From Ornithinimicrobium sp. F0845 (GTDB lineage: Bacteria; Actinomycetota; Actinomycetes; Actinomycetales; Dermatophilaceae): a DNA stretch of 64,000 nucleotides. The position numbers were made by a program, and so were the translations under genes. Positions 58,000-64,000 of the stretch are shown piece by piece (position 1 is the stretch's first letter; each line of letters opens with the position of its first letter). The notes below the pieces were generated by a model that was not told the DNA's origin, did not search any database, and saw nothing but the letters and a program-made list of their open reading frames with translations. The DNA is taken from assembly GCF_023015765.1 (NCBI RefSeq), contig NZ_JALKAL010000001.1, positions 233,478 through 297,477 of the forward strand, in the 5' to 3' direction.

Positions 58000-59067
58000 G
58001 TGACCCACGTGACCAGCGCCCCCGGTGACGCGGCGACCCAGGAGCGTCGCGTCGTCCCGCCGAGCCCTCTCCTGAGCCGGCCCGGTGCCGTCGCCGCCAG
58101 CGGTGCCGATGACGGCGTGGCCGCGCACTTCGGGGACCCGCACCGAGAGCAGCGGCTGCTCGTCGAGGGCCTGTCCGTCGTCGACCTGTCCCACCGGGCC
58201 GTGCTGACGGTGACCGGCCCGGACCGGCTCAGCTGGCTGCACTCCCTGACCAGCCAGGCACTGACCGATCTGGCGCCGCGGACCTCGACCGAGTCGCTCA
58301 TCCTCACGCCGAAGGGGCATATCGAGCACGCACTGCACGTCATCGACGACGGCGACACCACCTGGCTCGTGACGGAGCGGGAGACCGCCCCGGCGGCTCA
58401 GGCATGGCTGGACTCGATGCGCTTCATGCTGCGCGTGGAGGTGGCCGACCGCACCGAGGACTTCGCTGTGGTCGGCGAGCCCGTGGCGCGCGAGGCGGCC
58501 GAGGGTGAACACCTGGCCTGGGTCGACCACTGGCCCGGACCGATCGGGGACACGGCGCTGTACGGCCCCGCCGAGGGACACCCGGGTGCCAACCGACCCT
58601 GGCGCGAGGTGCTGGTCCCACGGGGCGAGCTCACGGCATACGTCGGCGAGCGGCCGCTGTCCGGGGTCTGGGCGGCAGAGGCGCTGCGCGTGGCCGCCTG
58701 GCGCCCACGGGCCGGCGCCGAGACCGACCACCGGACGATCGCGCACGAGCTGGACTGGTTGCGCACCGCGGTGCACCTGCACAAGGGCTGCTACCGCGGG
58801 CAGGAGACGATCGCGCGGGTGCACAACCTCGGCCGGCCACCGCGACGACTGGTCTTCCTGCACCTGGACGGGTCGGGGCACACGCTCCCCGAGCCCGGGG
58901 ACGAGCTGCACCTCGGCGACAAGACGGTCGGACGCATCACCACGGTGGCGCGGCACTACGAGGACGGGCCGATCGCGCTCGCCGTCGTGAAGCGCAACAC
59001 CGATCCCGAGGCGGTGCTCACCTCGGGCCCGACCAGCGCAGCCCAGACAGTCATCGTCACCCCCTGA
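58000..59067 (+). CDS. ygfZ: YgfZ/GcvT-fold folate-binding protein
   Basis: 355 residues from GTG 58000; GTG 58009 is also possible. The N-terminal tetrahydrofolate-binding fold includes 'VVDLSHRAVLTVTGPDRLSWLHSLTSQALTDL', and the diagnostic 'LHKGCYRGQETIARVHNLG' is the YgfZ signature with its functional Cys. YgfZ acts with folate in the repair or assembly of certain Fe-S clusters. It is divergent from the LCP gene across only 45 bp. Confidence 0.9.
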   Translation: MTHVTSAPGDAATQERRVVPPSPLLSRPGAVAASGADDGVAAHFGDPHREQRLLVEGLSVVDLSHRAVLTVTGPDRLSWLHSLTSQALTDLAPRTSTESLILTPKGHIEHALHVIDDGDTTWLVTERETAPAAQAWLDSMRFMLRVEVADRTEDFAVVGEPVAREAAEGEHLAWVDHWPGPIGDTALYGPAEGHPGANRPWREVLVPRGELTAYVGERPLSGVWAAEALRVAAWRPRAGAETDHRTIAHELDWLRTAVHLHKGCYRGQETIARVHNLGRPPRRLVFLHLDGSGHTLPEPGDELHLGDKTVGRITTVARHYEDGPIALAVVKRNTDPEAVLTSGPTSAAQTVIVTP

Positions 59068-59151
59068 GCACGGACCGCGGCGGGGGCTCGGTGGGTGGTG
59101 GACCCCGGCTGTGAGCAGCATCTCACCAGGAAACTGCTAGCTCAGTTTGCA

Positions 59152-59175
59152 TTGTGCTTGCAGTTGCAAGCACAA
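59152..59175. promoter_or_regulatory. 24-bp palindromic operator of the HTH gene
   Basis: TTGTGCTTGC-agtt-GCAAGCACAA has two perfect 10-bp arms and ends 7 bp before the ATG of the regulator gene. CACAATAGAG at its right edge could be a -10 element. This is the expected layout for autoregulation. Confidence 0.8.
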
Positions 59176-59182
59176 TAGAGCC

Positions 59183-59587
59183 ATGAGCCGCCTACCAGTT
59201 CCGGACCTGGGGTCCTACCTGCGCGAGCAGCGTGAGTCTGCCCAGATGTCGGTTCGGCAGGTTGCCAAGGCTGCCGGTATCAGCAACCCCTACCTCAGCC
59301 AGATCGAGCGGGGCCTGCGCAGGCCGAGCGCCGAGATCCTCCAGCAGCTCGCCAAGGGCCTGCGGATCTCGGCCGAACAGCTCTACATCCGCGCCGGCAT
59401 CCTGGACGACAGCTCGACGGGAGCCCCGGTCGAGCAGCCGTACGACGTCACCGTGGCGATCATGGCCGACGAGCGGTTGACCGACCGCCAGCGGCGCGCC
59501 CTGCTGGACGTCTACCGCTCCTTCGTCGGCGACGGTGCCGACGCGACCGCAGAGCCGGTGGATCCGGCCACTCCCGACCATCCCTGA
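59183..59587 (+). CDS. XRE-family helix-turn-helix regulator
   Basis: 134 residues from ATG 59183; the upstream in-frame ATG (59147) would place the operator inside the gene. The HTH is 'LGSYLREQRESAQMSVRQVAKAAGISNPYLSQIERGLRRPSAEIL'-type, with recognition helix 'NPYLSQIERG'. The C-terminus has 'VAIMADERLTDRQRRALLDVYRSF'. In mycobacteria a similar regulator gene (Rv0474) immediately precedes hbhA, as here, so it probably controls itself and the HbhA-like gene. Confidence 0.9.
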   Translation: MSRLPVPDLGSYLREQRESAQMSVRQVAKAAGISNPYLSQIERGLRRPSAEILQQLAKGLRISAEQLYIRAGILDDSSTGAPVEQPYDVTVAIMADERLTDRQRRALLDVYRSFVGDGADATAEPVDPATPDHP

Positions 59588-59639
59588 CCGGGTGCCTGAC
59601 GGCCCCGCCATCGACCACACCCCCTGAGGAGAGAACACC

Positions 59640-60779
59640 ATGGCAAGCATCAAGAAGATCAAGGACGACGCCGTCAAGGCCGTCGAGACCTACACCGACC
59701 AGGCCAGCAAGCGTGTCGAGGAGGTCACCACCGAGGTGACCAAGCAGTCCGCTGCCGCCCGCGCCGAGGCCACCCGCGTCGCGACCGACCCGACGCCGAT
59801 CTACGCCGTCGTCGGCCTCACCGACACCGTCGTGGAGCGTGCCCGCGAGACGGTCACCGGGACGGTCAACCTGGTCAGCAAGTCGCTCAGCCCCAAGGCC
59901 ATCAGCACCACGGTCAGCCAGACGGCCACCGAGGCCTCCAAGAAGGCCGAGGCGCTGCCGGGCAAGGCCCTCGGCGACGTGACCGGGGGTCTGGGCAAGG
60001 TCCAGGAGGGCTACCAGGAGCTCGCCAAGCGCGGCGCCGACCTGGTGGGCCGGGTGAAGGAGCAGCAGGCCACCAAGGACCTGACCAAGCAGGTCAGCAA
60101 CGTGGTCGAGCAGGGCAAGACGCTGCTGGGCACCGCGGCCAAGGGAGTCACCGACACCCGCAGCGCGGCGAAGGCGACCGTGACCAAGGGCCGCCGCCAG
60201 GCCGCCGACGTGGTGGCCGACGCCGTGGCCGGTGAGGACATGACGGTCACCACCAAGAAGCCGGTTGCCCGCAAGGCTGTCGCCAAGCCGGCGACCAAGG
60301 CTGCTGCGACCAAGTCCAGCACCAAGGCCCCGGCCAAGCCGGCCACGAAGGCTGCTGCGACCAAGTCCGGCACCAAGACGGGCAGCAAGCCGGCCACGAA
60401 GGCTGCTGCGACCAAGTCCGGCTCGAAGGCCGCGGCCAAGCCGGCCACGAAGGCTGCTGCGACCAAGTCCAGCACGAAGGCCGCGGCCAAGCCGGCCACG
60501 AAGGCTGCTGCGACCAAGTCCGGCACCAAGACGGCGAGCAAGCCGGCCACCAAGGCTGCCGCGACCAAGTCCGGCACCAAGACGGCGAGCAAGCCGGCCA
60601 CCGGGACGACCGCTCCGAGCCAGCCGACCACGACCGCGGCCAAGCGCACCGTCACCACGGCCCGCAACGCCGCCACCAAGACCGTGGACGCGGCCCAGGG
60701 CACCGTCACCGAGGCCGCCAAGGTCGCCGACAAGGCCGGCGACGCCGTGAGCGCGACCGCTGCCAAGGTCGGCGACTGA
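59640..60779 (+). CDS. HbhA-like protein with Lys/Ala/Thr repeat tail
   Basis: 379 residues. Residues 1-200 are helical and rich in Lys, Glu, Thr and Val, with 'TPIYAVVGLTDTVVERARETVTG' resembling the N-terminus of mycobacterial heparin-binding hemagglutinin. From residue 216, six 17-residue repeats of 'KPATKAAATKSGTKTAS' type form a strongly basic tail, followed by a Thr/Ala/Lys end. The basic tail could bind sulfated glycans, wall polymers or DNA; histone-like behaviour is an alternative. The operon context (HTH upstream, DUF2516 downstream) supports HbhA. Confidence 0.78.
   Translation: MASIKKIKDDAVKAVETYTDQASKRVEEVTTEVTKQSAAARAEATRVATDPTPIYAVVGLTDTVVERARETVTGTVNLVSKSLSPKAISTTVSQTATEASKKAEALPGKALGDVTGGLGKVQEGYQELAKRGADLVGRVKEQQATKDLTKQVSNVVEQGKTLLGTAAKGVTDTRSAAKATVTKGRRQAADVVADAVAGEDMTVTTKKPVARKAVAKPATKAAATKSSTKAPAKPATKAAATKSGTKTGSKPATKAAATKSGSKAAAKPATKAAATKSSTKAAAKPATKAAATKSGTKTASKPATKAAATKSGTKTASKPATGTTAPSQPTTTAAKRTVTTARNAATKTVDAAQGTVTEAAKVADKAGDAVSATAAKVGD
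60285..60590 (+). repeat. Six 51-bp repeats encoding the basic tail
   Basis: Six exact-length 51-bp units, each beginning AAGCCGGC and containing AAGGCTGCTGCGACCAAGTC. Units differ at a few codons (S/G and T/A changes). The near identity at the DNA level points to recent expansion, so copy number may vary between strains. Confidence 0.9.
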
Positions 60780-60842
60780 CCGCTCACCGGTCGATCTGAC
60801 CGACCAACACCGACCACTGCGGTGGGGACTAGGCTCTGCGCC

Positions 60843-61826
60843 GTGACCCCACCGCAGTTGTCGTCTGACCCCTCCCTGCACACAGCGCCCGTCGTGGCGC
60901 AGGTCCACCGAAGCGGGTTCGTGGAATCCGTGCACCACGGTGTCGTCGCCGTCACCGCGGCGGACGGGAACCTGGAGCTGACGGTCGGCCCCGTCGGGAC
61001 ACCGATCTTCCCGCGGTCGTCCAACAAACCGGTGCAGACCCTGGCCATGCTGCGCAACGGGCTCGACCTTCCGGACAGACTGGTGTCCCTCGCGAGCGCC
61101 AGCCACAACGGTGAGTCCTTCCACCTGGACGGGGTCCGCGAGATCCTGGCCTCGGCCGGGCTGGGTGAGGACGCCCTGCAGAACACGCCCGACCGCCCGA
61201 TCCACGAGCCCGACCGGGAGCAGTGGATCGCCCGGGGGCTGGCACCCAGCTCCCTGGGTCAGAACTGCTCCGGCAAGCACGCGGCGATGCTGGCCACCTG
61301 CGTGGTCAACGGCTGGGACACCGCCACCTACCGCGACCCGGACCACCCGCTCCAGGTCGCGATCGCCGAGACCCTGGCCGAGCTCAGCGGCGAGAGCGTG
61401 GCCGCGACGGGCGTCGACGGCTGCGGTGCTCCGGTGATGGCCATCAGCACCGCCGGCCTCGCCCGGGCGTTCGGCACCCTGGCGGCAGCCGGGGAGGACA
61501 CCCCGGAGGGGCGGGTCGCCCGCGCGATCCGGACCTATCCCGAGTTCCTGGGCGGCACCGGCCGGGACGTCACCGACCTGATCCGCGCCGTCCCCGGCCT
61601 CATCGCCAAGGACGGGGCGGAGGCGGTCTACGCCATCGGTCTCCCCGACGGCCGGGGCGTCGCCGTCAAGATCAGCGACGGCAACCAGCGTGCCCGCACC
61701 GTCGTCGCCCAGGCGGCCCTGCGCGCAGCAGGCATCGAGGACGACCTGTCGGCCCTCGACGCCGACCCCGTGCTGGGCCACGGCGAGCCCGTCGGCGCCA
61801 TCACCGCCGTCGGTCTCGACGGCTGA
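60843..61826 (+). CDS. L-asparaginase, Asparaginase_II (PF06089) type
   Basis: 327 residues from GTG 60843. '[21 protein letters not shown]', '[20 protein letters not shown]', '[21 protein letters not shown]' and '[21 protein letters not shown]' are characteristic of this bacterial family, which differs from classical type I and II asparaginases. Hydrolyses asparagine to aspartate and ammonia, in the cytoplasm since no signal is seen. It lies between hbhA and dtd. Confidence 0.9.
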   Translation: MTPPQLSSDPSLHTAPVVAQVHRSGFVESVHHGVVAVTAADGNLELTVGPVGTPIFPRSSNKPVQTLAMLRNGLDLPDRLVSLASASHNGESFHLDGVREILASAGLGEDALQNTPDRPIHEPDREQWIARGLAPSSLGQNCSGKHAAMLATCVVNGWDTATYRDPDHPLQVAIAETLAELSGESVAATGVDGCGAPVMAISTAGLARAFGTLAAAGEDTPEGRVARAIRTYPEFLGGTGRDVTDLIRAVPGLIAKDGAEAVYAIGLPDGRGVAVKISDGNQRARTVVAQAALRAAGIEDDLSALDADPVLGHGEPVGAITAVGLDG

Positions 61827-61843
61827 CACGACGCGGCGAGCAG

Positions 61844-62269
61844 ATGCGTGCGGTGCTGCAGCGGGTCATCCGGGCCGCGGTGACGGTCGGCGACCGGGTC
61901 GTCGGTGCCATCGACCGACCCGGTCTGGTCGCACTGGTGGCGGCCACCCACGACGACGGACCCGACGACGTCGAGCGGATGGCCCGCAAGATCGCCGAGC
62001 TGCGGATCCTGCCGGACGAGAAGTCCGTGAGTGACGTCGGCGCCCCCGTCCTGGTCGTCAGCCAGTTCACGCTCTACGGTGACACCCGCAAGGGACGCCG
62101 TCCTGGATGGTCGCAGGCGGCGCCCGGCCACGTCGCCGAACCGCTGGTCGACGCCGTGGTGACGGCCCTGCGCGAACGGGGGATCGAGGTCGCCACGGGG
62201 GAGTTCGGGGCACAGATGCAGGTCGACCTCGTCAACGACGGCCCGTTCACGGTCCTGGTCGACACCTGA
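61844..62269 (+). CDS. dtd: D-aminoacyl-tRNA deacylase
   Basis: 141 residues. '[21 protein letters not shown]' is the standard DTD start, '[20 protein letters not shown]' contains the SQxT active-site motif and '[13 protein letters not shown]' is the NxGPxT motif with its cross-subunit Pro. It removes D-amino acids mis-attached to tRNA. It begins 17 bp after the asparaginase stop and is probably co-transcribed. Confidence 0.95.
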   Translation: MRAVLQRVIRAAVTVGDRVVGAIDRPGLVALVAATHDDGPDDVERMARKIAELRILPDEKSVSDVGAPVLVVSQFTLYGDTRKGRRPGWSQAAPGHVAEPLVDAVVTALRERGIEVATGEFGAQMQVDLVNDGPFTVLVDT

Positions 62270-62322
62270 TCCGACACCGGCTCGACACCAGAACTGTCCG
62301 CGACGGCCCGTACCCTGGTGCC

Positions 62323-62652
62323 ATGCCGACGTTCTTCGATGTCCAGCAGTGGGTCGGGCTCGCCCTGGGCGCCCTCGCCCTCGGCATCCAGGTGTGGGCG
62401 TTCGTCGACGCGCTGATGACCCGCGGCGACGCGTTCGTCGCCGCCGACAAGCGCACCAAGGGTTTCTGGCTCGCGCTGACCGGTGTCGCCAGCGCCATCG
62501 GCTTCATGCACCTGCAGCAGCCATTCGGGCTGTTCAACCTCATCGCGATCGTGGCCGCCGCCGTCTACCTGACCGACGTGCGTCCCGCCGTCGCGCAGAT
62601 CCGCGGCCGTGGCCGCGGCGGGGCCTCCAGGGGTTCCTACGGTCCGTGGTGA
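62323..62652 (+). CDS. DUF2516-family membrane protein
   Basis: 109 residues with three membrane helices: 'LALGALALGIQVWAFVDALM', 'FWLALTGVASAIGFMHL' and 'LFNLIAIVAAAVYLTDV'. The R-G-rich C-terminus is cytoplasmic. It matches DUF2516, whose mycobacterial member (Rv0476) follows hbhA; here asparaginase and dtd lie in between. The GTG of the next gene overlaps its stop (GTGA). Confidence 0.82.
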   Translation: MPTFFDVQQWVGLALGALALGIQVWAFVDALMTRGDAFVAADKRTKGFWLALTGVASAIGFMHLQQPFGLFNLIAIVAAAVYLTDVRPAVAQIRGRGRGGASRGSYGPW

Positions 62653-63443
62653 CCCCACCGCATACTCGTCTGGTCGTCGGTCCCACGGGGGACCTGGAGG
62701 TCCTGACCGCCGGCCACGGCGCACCCCACACCGTCTTCGCCCACGGACTCGCCGGGTCCATCCCGACCACCCGGCCCTACGCCTCGAAGGTGCCTGGCAC
62801 GCGCACCTTCCTGCACTTCCGTGGCCATGGCTCCTCCACGACCCCGGACGACGGCTGGCAGTATGTCGACCTGGCCGCCGAGCTCTGGACGGTGGCGGAC
62901 CACGTGGGGGCCAGACAGGCGCTGGGGATCAGCATGGGTGCCGGCGCGTTGTGCGCCGGGCTCACCACCGATCCGGGCCGGTTCGAGCGCCTCGTGCTGG
63001 TCCTGCCGGCGGCCATCGACCGCCCGCGGGACGACGCGGCGATGGCCCGTCTGGCCGGGCTGGCCGACCTGGTCGACGCGGGTGACCACGAGGGGGTGGC
63101 GGAGCACCTGCTGGGGGCCGAGCCGGTGCACGTGCGCAGCGAGCCGGGCGTGCGCCAGTGGGCCCGGGGCCAGGCCGACCGGCTGGTGGGGACCGGCGTG
63201 GGTCGGGCCCTGAGGACCCTGCCGCACCGGGTGCCGGTCGCCGACCGGGCGCTGCTGAGTCGGGTGACCGCCCCCGTCCTGCTCCTCGCCCAGGAGGGCG
63301 ACCCCGCCCACCCGGCTGCCGTCGCCCGCGAGCTCGCCGAGGTGCTGCCCGGGGCGATGCTGCAGGTGCTGCCGCCGGGTGGCATCATGTGGGGTCACCG
63401 CTCCCGCGTCCGTGACCTCGTGGGGGAGTTCCTGACGCCATGA
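62649..63443 (+). CDS. Alpha/beta-fold hydrolase
   Basis: 264 residues from GTG 62649, overlapping the DUF2516 stop. 'TVFAHGLAGSIPTTRPYASKVPGTRTFLHFRGHG' is the oxyanion-hole region, the nucleophile Ser is in 'ALGISMGAGAL', an acidic residue is near 'LLLAQEGDPAHP' and the catalytic His near 'GIMWGHRSRVRDLV'. Probably an esterase or lactonase; substrate unknown. Coupled translation with the DUF2516 gene suggests a functional link. Confidence 0.85.
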   Translation: MTPPHTRLVVGPTGDLEVLTAGHGAPHTVFAHGLAGSIPTTRPYASKVPGTRTFLHFRGHGSSTTPDDGWQYVDLAAELWTVADHVGARQALGISMGAGALCAGLTTDPGRFERLVLVLPAAIDRPRDDAAMARLAGLADLVDAGDHEGVAEHLLGAEPVHVRSEPGVRQWARGQADRLVGTGVGRALRTLPHRVPVADRALLSRVTAPVLLLAQEGDPAHPAAVARELAEVLPGAMLQVLPPGGIMWGHRSRVRDLVGEFLTP

Positions 63444-63480
63444 TCCGACGCACCATCACCGAGCACGGGGAGACGACTCG

Positions 63481-63936
63481 ATGAGTGACCACACCACCAC
63501 GGAGGAGCAGATCCACACCCCCGAGGAGTTGGCCGCTGCTGCCCGGGCGCAGCCCACCGAGGGGTCGCCCGGGGCCTACCGCGACCGCACCCGGGACGTC
63601 TTCGTGGTCGAGCGGCCCTGGGGTCGCTTCGAGCAGTTCGCGACCAACGAGACCGTGACGGTCAAGACGGTCACCATCGACCCCGGTCAGCGCCTCTCGC
63701 TGCAGCACCACGCGGCACGCAACGAGATGTGGCAGGTGCTGGACCACCCGGTCGACGTCACGCTCGGCGACCGCACCTGGTCGGCCCAGCCGGGCGAGCT
63801 CGTGTGGGTGCCGGTGGGCACGCTGCACCGGATGGGCAACTCCGGCGACCAGCCCGCCCGGGTGCTCGAGCTCGCCTTCGGCGACTTCGACGAGGCGGAC
63901 ATCACCCGGGTCGAGGACGACTACCGCCGCGACTAG
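63481..63936 (+). CDS. Mannose-6-phosphate isomerase type II-like cupin protein
   Basis: 151 residues; a Glu/Ala/Pro-rich N-terminus is followed by the cupin domain of type II phosphomannose isomerases. 'FVVERPWGRFEQFATNETVTVKTVTIDPGQRLSLQHHAARNEMWQVL' holds the metal His/Glu set, and 'GELVWVPVGTLHRMGNSGDQPARVLELAFGDF' the last His. The guanylyltransferase half found in bifunctional enzymes is absent, so it is a stand-alone isomerase-like domain. Possible role in GDP-mannose supply for wall glycans. Confidence 0.85.
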   Translation: MSDHTTTEEQIHTPEELAAAARAQPTEGSPGAYRDRTRDVFVVERPWGRFEQFATNETVTVKTVTIDPGQRLSLQHHAARNEMWQVLDHPVDVTLGDRTWSAQPGELVWVPVGTLHRMGNSGDQPARVLELAFGDFDEADITRVEDDYRRD

Positions 63937-64000
63937 CGTCTGCTCCGCGCCGGGCTGGCTCCCGGCTAGGTCCCGGGCGCGACAGCCTCCCACGCGACCT

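Overview
The window is very G+C-rich, roughly 70% by eye, and densely coded. It carries mycothiol synthase, a GlnR-type regulator, SigE-family sigma factor, HbhA-like protein, DUF2516 and cell-wall-binding-repeat exoproteins, so it comes from the chromosome of an actinobacterium, most likely of the order Micrococcales (Intrasporangiaceae/Ornithinimicrobiaceae-like; the family is an inference). No phage, insertion sequence, rRNA or CRISPR array was seen. One tRNA gene, Lys(UUU), lies near the left edge.

Layout. 1-0.5 kb: tail of a toxin-antitoxin-like pair and tRNA-Lys. 0.6-4.5 kb: divergent secreted nuclease/phosphatase-fold protein and a SpoIID-type exoprotein with cell-wall-binding repeats. 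4.5-9.4 kb: NCS1 permease plus cysteine hydrolase, an Asp-type MurA, a DinB-fold protein and a membrane protein. 9.5-13.1 kb: a two-component system whose kinase looks internally duplicated, and a TrmB/LuxR-type regulator divergent from a 1550-residue subtilase (13.2-17.9 kb). 18-26.7 kb: proline symporter, DUF3516-type helicase, FMN alpha-hydroxyacid oxidase, ArsR-AHSA1 pair, acyl-CoA ligase. 26.8-35.2 kb: first DUF47-Pit phosphate transport pair, phosphoketolase, a decayed PIN toxin and metH. 35.3-42 kb: SigE-family sigma factor with a membrane partner and a broken copy of it, then treY-hemerythrin-like-treZ for trehalose synthesis from maltodextrin. 42.9-55.4 kb: second DUF47-Pit pair, pstSCAB, cardiolipin synthase, NUDIX-phosphatase fusion, polyphosphate kinase, mshD and glnR. 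55.4-64 kb: membrane protein, nitrobindin, LCP ligase, YgfZ, HTH-hbhA, asparaginase, dtd, DUF2516, hydrolase and a mannose-6-phosphate isomerase-like cupin.

Phosphate is the clearest theme. There are two low-affinity Pit systems with DUF47 partners and the high-affinity Pst system. Pho-box-like 11-bp direct repeats lie between the first Pit operon and the phosphoketolase gene and upstream of pstS. Polyphosphate kinase is close by. Two strong hairpins between pstS and pstC could set the excess of binding protein over transporter.

The most unusual signals are in the DNA rather than the proteins. (1) The 10-mer GTATGCCGTG (or its complement) occurs at 13 sites in coding and non-coding DNA, in different codon registers. 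(2) A family of short arrays with an exact 32-bp period occurs at four intergenic sites; three begin at or within a few bases of a stop codon, and one supplies the metH stop codon. (3) Further tandem arrays have 20-bp (before putP) and 22-bp (before treZ) periods. All counts were made by hand.
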